A DNA stretch of 64,000 bases. It comes from Lachnospiraceae bacterium AC2029. GTDB taxonomy: Bacteria; Bacillota; Clostridia; Lachnospirales; Lachnospiraceae. Location: NCBI GenBank assembly GCA_000703065.1, contig JNLK01000001.1, positions 1,944,001-2,008,000 of the forward strand. Direction: 5' to 3'. Positions 36,201 to 44,572 of the stretch are shown piece by piece (the first letter of the stretch is position 1; each line of letters begins with the position of its first letter). Made by a program: the position numbers and the translations under genes. The notes beneath the pieces were generated by a model. That model ran no database searches, was not told the DNA's origin, and saw only the letters and a list, made by a program, of their open reading frames with translations.

Positions 36201-36403
36201 TAGGCAATCTCTGCGGACAGATCACTGGCGGTACCCAGCTCGTCCTTGTCCAGGAAGATCCGGTTGATGGATTTGATCCCTGTTTTCTTTTTTATCTTTC
36301 CGGGAATATGAAAATGCTCCAGATCACTCTGGATTGCCTTTGCGACTTTGATATCCTTTTCGGCGTGTCGATAGGAAATGAATGCATTATAATGCTCGAT
36401 CAT
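33251..36403 (-). CDS. TIR domain, transmembrane helix and beta-propeller protein
   Basis: A 1050-residue protein. The TIR domain (1-150) begins YNAFISYRHAEKDIKVAKAI and has a glutamate (E93) in TWVPREIEYF at the position of the NADase catalytic residue. A single membrane helix lies at about 190-210. The remaining 840 residues have repeated beta-strand blocks with WD40/TolB-like motifs (SPDGNRLAFYTDSTG), consistent with one or two propellers. The topology implied is TIR in the cytosol and propeller outside, though the helix could instead act as a hinge. Promoter TTTACA-N16-TATAAT is at 36453-36480. Role unknown; signalling or defence are both possible. Confidence 0.85.
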   Translation of the reverse strand: MIEHYNAFISYRHAEKDIKVAKAIQSDLEHFHIPGKIKKKTGIKSINRIFLDKDELGTASDLSAEIAYALEHADYLIVICSTATKESTWVPREIEYFLQNHTRSQVTTVLVDGEPEDVIPDILKYEDRTYQNEYGQSYTVRVPLEPLSCDYRLPHRRAKKEELPRLASALISCSYDELMNRRRQYRIRRLTAIFTAILAVTLAFGTYMLISRKKIRENYDTALRNQSKYLAYESQVANADQQRILAIQLALAALPKDEEDPRPVTPQAIRALTDSTLAYSQLQGNTVTAIWNYDMPTNVADYQVTFSGRYLAGRDTNGNVLVWDTGSHAEVLNLPCTPRAADAIAFLNDSVLLVRSSAYLTAYSVPEGSVLWKYESEATINYDNSYQKWGDGAIAVATSGGSNSKTSEVRMLKISVSNGSIIDSYSIPADENAISKPVISPDGNRLAFYTDSTGNVCNLMVYNFGTKKTTKELALTTDRIRDIYWGDDAHLMLAYSTDSTSSMSMADVSYIKTDHSKILCLNPDTLTEIWSADFDCSDVMVQSGFLELPKNESIAYFCGNHAEIYKLSDGTPIADHRANSPIIDISDNDGNGWPMYITRNGALALPVSTDQLRIVPCMLTRLSKATVANGIFVNRITTSQIIHYQSSVYDEEWTRLTDKPLSYFYENYQMDEGALAILSEEDHENYPNLAKGDEKIDLLTIINPLSGELEYQIPLVKENGEQYIGSRQLLGSAGGSYYIAFCADGIYSLISVDLASGKLACKELFQTSGIPMNVAKKHGNRLYYVDEDEEDYPRVNIYDFETQKTQTIKAPGNEKYYTPSIAPIWLPEAEAIYYIGLKSEYVIYPDGRPTIEVVLPENWQNTSLVAYDKKSNRFAICDRSSIRFVEADGTCKDTIRCPGATPLGISFYTEPDKDSVLLVAFDDGSLSRYDSTGQFIGKTEISVVSSLARNASFDFSSSDRLVYLQVGYYTDILDRETWVEEACIYGSLGHHTLSDRFYTFSSKNEQYSIGYFKHYSVDDLIRKANDILQGAEMSDEMKSQYGIEDEEETP

Positions 36404-36452
36404 GGAGTCCCTCCGTGAGACTGATGTTTCTTCGGTGAAAACCTACACATTC

Positions 36453-36480
36453 ATTATACGGCAAATCGGTTTTTTGTAAA
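36453..36480 (-). promoter_or_regulatory. Promoter of the TIR-propeller gene
   Basis: Minus strand: TTTACA (complement of 36475-36480), 16 nt, TATAAT (complement of 36453-36458), about 50 nt before the ATG. Confidence 0.65.
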
Positions 36481-36630
36481 TATGGGAATCTTGTGCGGGC
36501 CGGAGATAATACTTGCTTTTTTTGCATATATATGGTAAGAATTTAGTTTGAGTTTCATATGGATTTATGGTACACTTGCGCTGTATGCAATAAAGTGGAA
36601 CGTATTCAGGTAAAGGATGACGAAGTGGAT

Positions 36631-37665
36631 ATGAAGAAAAAGGCCATCTGGGCGGTCGTATCCCTGTTGCTTGCCGTTTTTACCATCTGGTTCATGATCT
36701 ACCGGAGCGGTATGTCCGTACAGGATTTCCTGCGGGCTCTTGGCAATGCGAACATAGGGTGGATCCTGCTTGGCGGCCTGTGTATGTTCAGTTTTATATT
36801 TTTTGAGGGCGTCTCCCTGCTTCAGATCGTGAGAACCTGCGGATATCCGCAGAAGGCAAGGCGAGGATTTCTCTATTCCGCGGGCGATACCTATTTCTCC
36901 GCAATCACTCCGTCAGGTACCGGGGGGCAGCCTGCCATCATTTTCTTCATGATGCAGGATGGGATCCCGGGAGCGGTGATCACGGCGACGCTGGTGATTA
37001 ATTTCATTGCGTTCAATGTGGGGCTCCTGTTCTTCGGAATCGTCGGCTTCCTGCTGGCACCGGGAATATTCTTCCGGTACAGTGTGGTCTGCCGGGTATT
37101 CATCGTGGCAGGCTTTGTGATCTTCCTGACACTGCTGATCCTGGGAATTCTGATGATCCGAAAGAGGGAATTCATCTTCCGGATCGCCATGAAATTTATC
37201 GGACTTCTGCATAAGATCCGTATCATCAAGCATCCGGAGAGATTTTACAGGAAGCTGGAAAAGGTCATGGAGGAATACAAGACCTGTGTGGGAGTTGTTG
37301 CAGGCCATAAGGGAATGTGGTTCCGCGCCTGTCTGATGAATGTTCTTCAGCGTTTTGCGCAGATTGCGGTAACGGTCTTTTCCTTCCGCGCACTTGGGGG
37401 GACCGGCTCCGTTCGTGAACTTTTCTCCACCCAGTGCTTTGCGACCATCGGAGCAACATGTATTCCCATTCCGGGAGCTATCGGTATCTCGGATTATCTT
37501 ATGATCGAGGGCTATGTGAACCTGATGGAAGAGGATTTCGCTTATCAGGTGCAGATGCTGAGCCGCGGACTTTCCTTCTACTGTTGCATCATCGTCAGCG
37601 GTATCACGCTTATGATAGGCCTTATGAAGATTGGAGGCAAACGAAAAAATGATCGGAGTATTTGA
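36631..37665 (+). CDS. Flippase-like membrane protein (LPG synthase TM family)
   Basis: A 344-residue integral membrane protein with about eight helices, of the UPF0104/lysylphosphatidylglycerol-synthetase transmembrane family. The motif GDTYFSAITPSGTGGQPA and the later ATIGATCIPIPGAIGISDY are hallmarks. In MprF this domain flips an aminoacylated lipid; stand-alone versions are thought to move lipids or lipid-linked sugars. The aminoacyl-transferase domain is absent. ATG 36631 follows AAAGGATGA; an upstream start would add 24 hydrophilic residues. It overlaps pssA by 17 nt, so it belongs to the phospholipid operon. The lipid moved is unknown. Confidence 0.8.
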   Translation: MKKKAIWAVVSLLLAVFTIWFMIYRSGMSVQDFLRALGNANIGWILLGGLCMFSFIFFEGVSLLQIVRTCGYPQKARRGFLYSAGDTYFSAITPSGTGGQPAIIFFMMQDGIPGAVITATLVINFIAFNVGLLFFGIVGFLLAPGIFFRYSVVCRVFIVAGFVIFLTLLILGILMIRKREFIFRIAMKFIGLLHKIRIIKHPERFYRKLEKVMEEYKTCVGVVAGHKGMWFRACLMNVLQRFAQIAVTVFSFRALGGTGSVRELFSTQCFATIGATCIPIPGAIGISDYLMIEGYVNLMEEDFAYQVQMLSRGLSFYCCIIVSGITLMIGLMKIGGKRKNDRSI

Positions 37666-38350
37666 CTATACGGTTATTCTGACATATCTGTCCGCTGCGG
37701 CAGGTATCACGGGAACCATTGTTGCGCTGTACGGAAACGGACACCCCTATATGGGCGCGTTCTTCCTTCTGTTCTGCGGACTTTGTGATGCCTTTGACGG
37801 AAAGGTCGCACGTCATAAGAAGAACCGGACCGATTTTGAGAAGAGCTTCGGTATCCAGATCGATTCTCTGGCGGATCTGATCTCCTTCGGTGTTCTTCCC
37901 GGTGCCATCGGTTTCGGTCTGCTTCATGCAAGCGAGAAGTATGCGGACATTCCGGTATTTCATCCGGTGGATCAGGATCGTGCCGTCCTTTATCCGGTAC
38001 TCTTTATCGCCATTATTATCCTGTATTTGATCGCGGCGCTCTGCCGTCTGGCATATTTCAATGTAACCGAAGAGGAACGCTCCAGATCCGAAGGCGGTGT
38101 CCGGAAGACCTATGTGGGTCTGCCCGTGACCACTGCAGCGCTGATCTTCCCCACCGTGCTCCTGATCCGCTTTGTCGCACGTGTGGATTTCACACCGATC
38201 TACTTCACGGTTATGGTCATCACCGCATTTCTGTTTGTGTCCCGGATCCGGATCGCGAAGGCGGGAACCAAGGGGATCCTTGCCATGATCGGTATCGGTA
38301 TCGTGGAGTTCGGAGTCATGATCTTCTTCCTTGTCACGAGAGGAATGTGA
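37649..38350 (+). CDS. pssA: CDP-diacylglycerol-serine O-phosphatidyltransferase
   Basis: A 233-residue membrane enzyme that makes phosphatidylserine from CDP-diacylglycerol and serine. The CDP-alcohol phosphotransferase signature is complete: CDAFDGKVARHKK, then a 12-residue gap, G, IQI, DSLADLISFG. About six to seven membrane helices follow the usual plan. ATG 37649 is the first sensible start within the end of the flippase gene, with GGAGGCAAACG upstream. The product is the substrate of the decarboxylase encoded 7 nt downstream, so the pair gives phosphatidylethanolamine. Confidence 0.9.
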   Translation: MIGVFDYTVILTYLSAAAGITGTIVALYGNGHPYMGAFFLLFCGLCDAFDGKVARHKKNRTDFEKSFGIQIDSLADLISFGVLPGAIGFGLLHASEKYADIPVFHPVDQDRAVLYPVLFIAIIILYLIAALCRLAYFNVTEEERSRSEGGVRKTYVGLPVTTAALIFPTVLLIRFVARVDFTPIYFTVMVITAFLFVSRIRIAKAGTKGILAMIGIGIVEFGVMIFFLVTRGM

Positions 38351-38357
38351 GGAACCT

Positions 38358-39173
38358 ATGGATGGATTGAATTTCTTGTATAATACAGCGCCCGGAAGGG
38401 CGCTGCTTCTGCCCCTCAGCAGCCGGACCCTGTCCAAAATCTGTGGGGCATTTTTGGATAGCGGGCTGTCGAAGCCGCTGATCTCCGGCTTTATCAAAAA
38501 AGCAGAAATCGACCCGGAGGAGTACGAGATGGACGGCTTCACCTGCTTTAATGACTGCTTCTCACGTCATGTGAAGGAGGGGCTTCGGCCGGTGGATCAG
38601 GATCCGGAGGTGATGATCGCACCCAGTGACGGACTTCTGTCCGTTTGGGATATCGCCGAGGACACGGTGCTTCCCCTGAAGCAGAGCGAGTATACGGTGA
38701 AGAGCCTGCTCCGGGACAGCCGTCTGGCAAGAAGGTATGAAGGCGGGATCTGCCTGGTATACCGGCTTTGCGTGAATCATTATCACAGATACGGATACGT
38801 GGAGAGCGGACGGAAGTCCGTAAACCGTTTCATTTCCGGTGCGCTCCATACGGTGCGTCCGGTGGCACTGGCGGCACGACCGGTATTTGTGGAGAACTGC
38901 AGGGAGTATACCTGCATCAGGACCCGGAGGTTCGGCGTTCTGACACAGATGGAAATTGGGGCCATGCTGGTAGGAAAGATTGCCAATCATGAGAAGGGGC
39001 GCGCAGAGGTTGTGCGCGGAACGGAGAAGGGAACATTTCTGTACGGAGGGTCCACCATCGTGGTATTGGTGGAGCCCGGGAAGGTACAGATCGATCCGGA
39101 GATCCTGGCGGCTTCGGCTGCGGGAGAGGAGACTCCGGTACGTTACGGACAGGCGGTTGGCAGAGTTCGGTAG
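38358..39173 (+). CDS. psd: Phosphatidylserine decarboxylase proenzyme
   Basis: A 271-residue membrane-associated enzyme that turns phosphatidylserine into phosphatidylethanolamine. It is made as a proenzyme and self-cleaves at the GGST site (S232 in FLYGGSTIVVLVEPG), forming a pyruvoyl cofactor. The DGLLSVWDI and NHYHRYGYVESG segments are family features. It follows pssA by 7 nt and is followed by a phosphoglycerol-transferase-like gene 6 nt on, all one operon. ATG 38358 has GTGAGGAACCT upstream. Confidence 0.92.
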   Translation: MDGLNFLYNTAPGRALLLPLSSRTLSKICGAFLDSGLSKPLISGFIKKAEIDPEEYEMDGFTCFNDCFSRHVKEGLRPVDQDPEVMIAPSDGLLSVWDIAEDTVLPLKQSEYTVKSLLRDSRLARRYEGGICLVYRLCVNHYHRYGYVESGRKSVNRFISGALHTVRPVALAARPVFVENCREYTCIRTRRFGVLTQMEIGAMLVGKIANHEKGRAEVVRGTEKGTFLYGGSTIVVLVEPGKVQIDPEILAASAAGEETPVRYGQAVGRVR

Positions 39174-39179
39174 GACAGC

Positions 39180-40784
39180 ATGAAGAACGAAGAAAATCTG
39201 AACCATATAGAGACGGAGAATGAACCGGGCGAACAGGACAGGAAGTTGAGCAGGAAGGAACGCAAAAAGACTCGTAAGCCGAAGCGGATCTGGATGATCG
39301 TGCTGATGCTGGTTCTGCTTTTTGCGGTCACTTTCTTTACTACGGCTGTGATCTGGGCGCTCAGTACCTGGAGTCTTCTGACCATGGACGAACTGCTCTG
39401 GCATCTGAAGGTTTCCATGAAGGGAACCAATATGGACATGGTCTACAATTTCCTGTGGACAACCCTTGGATGTTCCGTGGGTGTCACGGGTGTCGCATGC
39501 TTCTTCCTGCTCTGGACCCGGAAGAAAACCAAGGCGGGGCCGAGAGCTTGGAGGATCACCCTGGGACTTGCAGTGCTTATCTTTTTAGGAGGAATTGTAA
39601 CGGCATGGAAGGGCTTCAGCATCGGAACCTTCCTGAAGAGCTACATGACGGTTTCCTCCTTTATCGAGGATACCTATGTGGATCCGGGCTCGGTGGAACT
39701 GACATTTCCGGAGCAGAAGAGAAATGTGATCGTGATCTACATGGAATCCATGGAGACCACGTACATGGACGAAGCCCACGGCGGTGCATTTCCGGAGAAT
39801 CTGATCTCGGACCTTACGGTCCTGGCTACGGAGTACGAGGACTTCTCGGGTTACTCGGGAACCAGGAACGGCGGCGTGGCGCTGCCCGGCTCGGTCTGGA
39901 CCATGGGAGCCATGTTCGGTACCTCCTCGGGGCTGCCGCTGAAGACACCCCTGGGCCAGAACGGTATGGCCATCAATGAGGATTTCTTCCCGGGAATCGT
40001 TACCCTGGGAGATATCCTGGAGGAAAACGGATATACGAACCGCCTTCTGATCGGATCGGATGCGACCTTCGGAGGAAGAAGGCTGTATTATGAGACCCAC
40101 GGCAATTATGAGATTCACGACTACATTTACGCGAAGAAGGTCGGGCGGATCCCGCAGGACTACAAGGTCTGGTGGGGATATGAGGATGCCAAGCTGTTCA
40201 GCTATGCAAAGGAAGAGACCACGGAGCTGGCGAAGAGCGGGAAGCCCTTCAATCTGACCATTCTGACGGTGGATACTCATTTTGAGGACGGACATGCATG
40301 TCAGTATTGCCGGAGACAGTTCGGAGATAACAAGTACGCCAATATCATGGACTGCTCGTCACGGATGGTCTACAAATACGTCCGCTGGCTGCAGCAGCAG
40401 GATTTCTACGAGAATACCACCATCGTCATCACCGGGGATCATCCGACCATGGATACGGACTTCTGCGATGACGTGCCGGAGTCCTATCTGAGAAAGACCT
40501 ATACCTGTATCATCAATCCGGCCGTGCAGACAGCGGACCGGTCCAGAAGAAGAGAGTTCTCCACATTTGACCTATTCCCCACGACACTGGCAGCCATGGG
40601 CGTGTCCATTGAAGGAGAAAAGCTGGGGCTTGGTACAAACCTTTTCTCGGATGTGGATACCCAGTTGGAGGAATACGGTCTCGAGGACCTGGAAGCGAAG
40701 GTCAGTGCCCGGTCGAAAATGATGGAGCGAATGTACAAGGGGACGTATCAGAGCCCCGGAGAAAAAGGAAAAGACGAAGAGTAG
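39180..40784 (+). CDS. Membrane sulfatase-fold phosphoglycerol transferase (LTA synthase-like)
   Basis: A 534-residue protein with a basic, charged N-terminus, about three membrane helices (about 37-62, 83-107, 118-140) and an outward-facing alkaline-phosphatase/sulfatase domain. NVIVIYMESMETTY starts the domain, and VDTHFEDGH and ITGDHPTMDTDF give the metal ligands. The YSGTRNGG stretch may hold the nucleophile. LTA synthases have five helices, so a phosphoglycerol or phosphoethanolamine transferase working on glycolipid or glucan is as likely as LTA polymerisation. It is the last gene of the lipid operon, 6 nt after psd. Confidence 0.8.
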   Translation: MKNEENLNHIETENEPGEQDRKLSRKERKKTRKPKRIWMIVLMLVLLFAVTFFTTAVIWALSTWSLLTMDELLWHLKVSMKGTNMDMVYNFLWTTLGCSVGVTGVACFFLLWTRKKTKAGPRAWRITLGLAVLIFLGGIVTAWKGFSIGTFLKSYMTVSSFIEDTYVDPGSVELTFPEQKRNVIVIYMESMETTYMDEAHGGAFPENLISDLTVLATEYEDFSGYSGTRNGGVALPGSVWTMGAMFGTSSGLPLKTPLGQNGMAINEDFFPGIVTLGDILEENGYTNRLLIGSDATFGGRRLYYETHGNYEIHDYIYAKKVGRIPQDYKVWWGYEDAKLFSYAKEETTELAKSGKPFNLTILTVDTHFEDGHACQYCRRQFGDNKYANIMDCSSRMVYKYVRWLQQQDFYENTTIVITGDHPTMDTDFCDDVPESYLRKTYTCIINPAVQTADRSRRREFSTFDLFPTTLAAMGVSIEGEKLGLGTNLFSDVDTQLEEYGLEDLEAKVSARSKMMERMYKGTYQSPGEKGKDEE

Positions 40785-40812
40785 AACAAATACAGAAACC
40801 AGGAGGTTAGTC

Positions 40813-41562
40813 ATGGAAAGAAAGAATCTTGCACAGGAACTGGGAGCAACCACCTACCCCGGACGTGGGATCGTTATCGGCCGCACGCCGGACGGAAGCA
40901 AGGCGGTAACAGCTTATTTCATCATGGGCCGTTCGGAGAACAGCCGGAACCGTGTCTTTGTGACCGAGGGAGAAGGGATCCGTACGGAGGCCTTTGATCC
41001 CGCAAAGCTGGAGGATCCGAGTCTGATCATTTATGCTCCGGTCCGGGTTCTGGACGGAAATATCATCGTGACCAACGGAGACCAGACCGATACGATTTAC
41101 GACGGGCTGTCCGAAGGAAAGACCTTTGAGGAGTCTCTCAGAACCCGTGAGTTCGAGCCGGACGGACCGAACTACACACCGAGGATCTCCGGCTACATGA
41201 AGTTCGGAAAGACGGCAGCGGGTGTGTCGGATACAGGAGCGGCTTCAGCGTACAGCTATGACATGTCCATCCTGAAGTCCAACAACGGCGATCCTTCCCA
41301 GTGCAACCGTTATACCTTCAGCTATGACAATCCGAAGGCCGGCGAGGGACATTTCATCCACACCTATATGGGTGACGGAAACCCGCTTCCCAGCTATGAG
41401 GGAGAACCCACTCCGGTGGAAATTCCCGATGCAGGTATTGACGCCTTCACGGAGCTTGTATGGAACGCCATCGACCCGGATAATAAGGTTTCGCTGTTCA
41501 CCCGGTTTGTGGACCTGACAAGCGGTGCAGTTGAGACACGTATCGTAAATAAGAATCAGTAA
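40813..41562 (+). CDS. purO: IMP cyclohydrolase, PurO-like
   Basis: A 249-residue cytosolic enzyme for the last step of IMP synthesis, ring closure of FAICAR. The sequence matches the IMP_cyclohyd family first known from archaea (PurO): the N-terminal ATTYPGRGIVIGRTPDG, GRSENSRNRVF and the closing segments. It is not related to the PurH cyclohydrolase domain. The next gene is the transformylase that supplies its substrate, so both halves of the usual bifunctional PurH are present as separate proteins. ATG 40813 follows AGGAGGTTAGTC. Confidence 0.88.
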   Translation: MERKNLAQELGATTYPGRGIVIGRTPDGSKAVTAYFIMGRSENSRNRVFVTEGEGIRTEAFDPAKLEDPSLIIYAPVRVLDGNIIVTNGDQTDTIYDGLSEGKTFEESLRTREFEPDGPNYTPRISGYMKFGKTAAGVSDTGAASAYSYDMSILKSNNGDPSQCNRYTFSYDNPKAGEGHFIHTYMGDGNPLPSYEGEPTPVEIPDAGIDAFTELVWNAIDPDNKVSLFTRFVDLTSGAVETRIVNKNQ

Positions 41563-41587
41563 GTCGCGTAGGAAAGAGAGGAAGAAA

Positions 41588-42766
41588 ATGAACGAATTCG
41601 CATTGAAATACGGCTGCAACCCGAATCAGAAGCCGTCCCGTGTATTTATGAAGGACGGAAGCGATCTGCCCATCACCGTTGTGAACGGCAGACCGGGATA
41701 TATCAACCTGCTGGACGCCCTGAACGGCTGGCAGCTGGTTAAGGAGCTGAAGATCGCTACCGGTCTTTCGGCAGCCACCAGCTTCAAGCATGTATCTCCG
41801 GCCGGTGCGGCAGTGGGCCTTCCGCTGACCGAGATCGAGAAGAAGATCTACTGGGTAGAGGATCTGGGAGAACTCTCTCCGTTGGCTTCTGCCTATGCCC
41901 GTGCCCGCGGAGCTGACCGTATGTCCTCCTTCGGTGATTTCATCGCTCTTTCCGATGTCTGCGACAAGGATACAGCCCGTCTCATCAAGCGCGAGGTCAG
42001 CGACGGAGTGGTAGCACCCGGATACACGGATGAGGCCATGGAGCTTCTGAAGCAGAAGAAGAACGGCAATTACTGTGTGATCCAGATCGATCCGGATTAT
42101 GTTCCGGCTCCGATTGAGACCAAGGATGTATATGGCGTTACATTTGAACAGGGAAGAAATGAACTGAAGATCGATGATGAACTCTTCAGCAACGTTGTTA
42201 CGGAGGCGAAGGAGTTCTCAGAGCAGGCAAAGATCGACCTGGCCATCGCCATGATCACCCTGAAGTATACGCAGTCCAACTCCGTATGCTATGTAAAGGG
42301 CGGCGCAGCCATCGGTATCGGTGCCGGACAGCAGTCCCGGATCCACTGTACCAGACTGGCAGGCGACAAGGCAGATAAATGGTTCCTTCGTCAGTCTCCG
42401 CAGGTTCTGAATCTGCCCTTCAAGGCAGATATCCGTCGTGCGGACCGCGATAATACCATCGATGTATATATCAGTGATGATTATGAGGATGTGATCGGTG
42501 AGGGCGAGTGGCAGAAATATTTCACAGAGCAGCCGGCAGTCTTCACGCGTGAGGAGCGGAAGGAATGGCTGAAGAAGAATACGGACGTGGCTCTTGGTTC
42601 GGATGCCTTCTTCCCCTTCGGAGACAATGTGGAGCGTGCAAACCGCAGCGGCGTTCGTTACATCGCGCAGCCGGGTGGCTCCATCCGTGATGATAATGTG
42701 ATCGAGACCTGCAATAAGTACGGCATCGCCATGTGCTTTACGGGTATCCGTCTGTTCCATCACTGA
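41588..42766 (+). CDS. AICAR transformylase (free-standing PurH C-terminal domain)
   Basis: A 392-residue enzyme that formylates AICAR with 10-formyl-tetrahydrofolate. It begins directly with the transformylase domain (LKYGCNPNQKPSR); the active-site lysine-histidine pair is in TSFKHVSPAGAAVG, and VKGGAAIGIGAGQQSR and the final GTGIRLFHH-like end are conserved features. There is no MGS-type cyclohydrolase domain, in keeping with the neighbouring PurO-like enzyme. Length is shorter than bifunctional PurH (about 515). It is cotranscribed with purO (25-nt gap). Confidence 0.9.
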   Translation: MNEFALKYGCNPNQKPSRVFMKDGSDLPITVVNGRPGYINLLDALNGWQLVKELKIATGLSAATSFKHVSPAGAAVGLPLTEIEKKIYWVEDLGELSPLASAYARARGADRMSSFGDFIALSDVCDKDTARLIKREVSDGVVAPGYTDEAMELLKQKKNGNYCVIQIDPDYVPAPIETKDVYGVTFEQGRNELKIDDELFSNVVTEAKEFSEQAKIDLAIAMITLKYTQSNSVCYVKGGAAIGIGAGQQSRIHCTRLAGDKADKWFLRQSPQVLNLPFKADIRRADRDNTIDVYISDDYEDVIGEGEWQKYFTEQPAVFTREERKEWLKKNTDVALGSDAFFPFGDNVERANRSGVRYIAQPGGSIRDDNVIETCNKYGIAMCFTGIRLFHH

Positions 42767-42810
42767 TCGGAAAACGAGAGAGGCAAAGAAACAGAATACT
42801 GTGTAGAAGG

Positions 42811-42852
42811 AGAAGCACCCCGGATGTACATCTGTACAGGGGTGCTTCTTCC
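42811..42852 (+). terminator. Terminator of the purO-AICAR transformylase unit
   Basis: AGAAGCACCCC (42811) pairs with GGGGTGCTTCT (42839), inner TGTAC/GTACA, followed by TCCTTGTG. The T run is weak. Confidence 0.65.
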
Positions 42853-42956
42853 TTGTGCTGTGACTGTTTTTGAGACGTTTGGTCTGCTATGACAGCGTCG
42901 TCCGAAGGGATGCCGTCTAAAGCGGAGAAAGTAGAATTAAGTAAAATCAAGTAAAA

Positions 42957-43346
42957 TTAACCCTCCGGCTGCCGGGGATGGAGAGACTCGTGCTCCGCTT
43001 TGATATGGATATATGCATACGCGGCTGCCCAGTTCTTGCTGGTCTCCGTCATCACTGCCTTCAGCGGGAATTTGCATTTTTCATAAGCCTTTAATCCGTC
43101 AATGATCATACTCAGCTTCCTGTCCTCAATTCCGGCGAAGATGAGAAGAGGCTCCTCAAATTCCGGTCCGTCGTAGGGCAGGGGCAGATCCTTCATGGGC
43201 TGCAGTCCTGCCAGCGAAGCAAGTGTCCGGTTGTATTTCGGGCGTTCGATATAGTTTACCTGTACCTTCATGGGAGCAAGCATATTGCGGAGATCATTCC
43301 GGATGCTCCGGTCAGGTACGGCAAAGAGAAGAAGTGTTTCTTTCAT
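42957..43346 (-). CDS. DUF3783-like protein
   Basis: A 129-residue cytosolic protein of unknown function. The layout, an N-terminal strand-turn-strand block (ETLLLFAVPDRSIRNDLRNML), a proline-rich middle and a C-terminal KFPLKAVMTETSKNWA followed by a helix, resembles the DUF3783 family found in Clostridia. ATG 43346 is chosen because TGGAGGAATC lies just upstream; in-frame starts further up run into a GC-rich palindromic stretch. It is monocistronic. Confidence 0.6.
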   Translation of the reverse strand: MKETLLLFAVPDRSIRNDLRNMLAPMKVQVNYIERPKYNRTLASLAGLQPMKDLPLPYDGPEFEEPLLIFAGIEDRKLSMIIDGLKAYEKCKFPLKAVMTETSKNWAAAYAYIHIKAEHESLHPRQPEG

Positions 43347-43651
43347 GATTGATTCCTCCATATTGCTTTGCATCGTGTATCCCTCGCCGTGCTCGGGACC
43401 AGGGGGCCCCTCCCTCACTTTGTTCGGGCAATCCCCTGGCTTCAGTCTAAGCATATCATGAACTTACGGAAATGTCATCCGCCGTACAGAACAAACAGAA
43501 AAGGATACAGGAGAAAGTTAAACCGAAAACGGGGAATAGTGGTTGAAATAAAATGTGTTTTATGTTACTTTTATTGTGGTAAAGGATTGTCTGTGGTTAA
43601 TGGACAATCGGGGAAAGTTTAGTTATGCCATGTATGGCGAGGAGGGAAATT
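43347..43651. other. Intergenic stretch of about 305 bp, no gene seen
   Basis: It contains GGACCAGGGGGCCCC-type inverted sequence near 43400, then an AT-rich promoter-like segment (TTGAAA near 43541) and a 7-bp hairpin GATTGTC/GACAATC (about 43585-43610) before the zinc-ribbon gene. No supported RNA gene. Confidence 0.4.
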
Positions 43652-44380
43652 ATGAATTGTCCTAATTGTGGGCTCCCGATCGCAGACGGATCATCCTTCT
43701 GCGTTGGATGCGGAGCACCGGTTGCGCAGCAGCCGCAGCAGAATCAGCAGCCACAGATGCAGTACCAGCAACCGCAGTACCAGCAGCCGCAGTTCGAGCA
43801 GCCGCAGATGCAGTATCAGCAGCCACAGCAGCAGTATCAACAGCCGCAGCAGGCGTTTCAGCCGCAGCAGCAGTCGTTCCAGCAGTCTTCTCAGAAGGTT
43901 GGTCTGCCCGGGAATGGCAGCTTTATCGAAGTGATGAAGGCTGATCCGGTCAGGATCTGTGCATACGTCGGTTATATGTTCACATTTCTGGCGTCTTTCG
44001 TTCCGAGATGGGTATCTATTTCCTTCTTTGGAGTAACACAGGGTGCAGGGCTTTTCGCAAGTGACGGCGGGATCCTGAAGCTTTGGGGAATCCTGTTCCT
44101 GCTCGGTTCCATCGTCGGATGCCTGATGGAATTCGGCTCCTTTATCCCTGCGATCAACAATGTGGCGGCAAAGGTCAAGGCACTGCCGTACTCTCAGTTC
44201 TATATTCCGGGACTGTTTGTCATTCTGTACATCCTCTGCAGATTTAACGGAAACTTCACTACCTTCGTGAATGCCGGTGGAAGCTGGGGATTTGCAAAGT
44301 GGATCTGCCTCATCGGTATCCTGCTTCTTCTGGTTCGTCCGATCCTGAAGCTGGTTAAGAAAGAGGAGTATTGGGATTAA
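43652..44380 (+). CDS. Zinc-ribbon, glutamine-rich membrane protein
   Basis: A 242-residue protein of unknown function. Residues 1-25 form a zinc ribbon (NCPNCGLPIADGSSFCVGCG). A linker of about 65 residues is almost entirely Gln, Pro and Tyr (QPQYQQPQ repeats). The C-terminal half has four membrane helices. ATG 43652 has GAGGAGGGAAATT upstream. It precedes the DUF3137/LemA genes and shares with them the repeat-rich N-terminus, but a hairpin and 190 bp lie between, so cotranscription is unsure. The layout resembles the unrelated protein at 12150. Confidence 0.7.
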   Translation: MNCPNCGLPIADGSSFCVGCGAPVAQQPQQNQQPQMQYQQPQYQQPQFEQPQMQYQQPQQQYQQPQQAFQPQQQSFQQSSQKVGLPGNGSFIEVMKADPVRICAYVGYMFTFLASFVPRWVSISFFGVTQGAGLFASDGGILKLWGILFLLGSIVGCLMEFGSFIPAINNVAAKVKALPYSQFYIPGLFVILYILCRFNGNFTTFVNAGGSWGFAKWICLIGILLLLVRPILKLVKKEEYWD

Positions 44381-44403
44381 ACAGTAAATCTGATAGTAAT
44401 ATG

Positions 44404-44432
44404 GAGGACACCGCTTTCGGGCGGTGTCTTCG
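44404..44432 (+). terminator. Hairpin after the Q-rich membrane protein
   Basis: GACACCGC/GCGGTGTC stem with a TTTCGG loop, then TTCGTG. The stem is stable but the U tract is poor, so it may be only a partial terminator. Confidence 0.5.
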
Positions 44433-44572
44433 TGCATAAAATGAACGAAAAAATCAATACTGAAGACCGGTTATATCTTTACTGCCGGTGATATTTCGTG
44501 TATTCTTATGTTCATACGGAAGAAACGTAAGGCAATGGTGCCGGGAGTGATTCCGTAAGAAAGGGAAGAACA

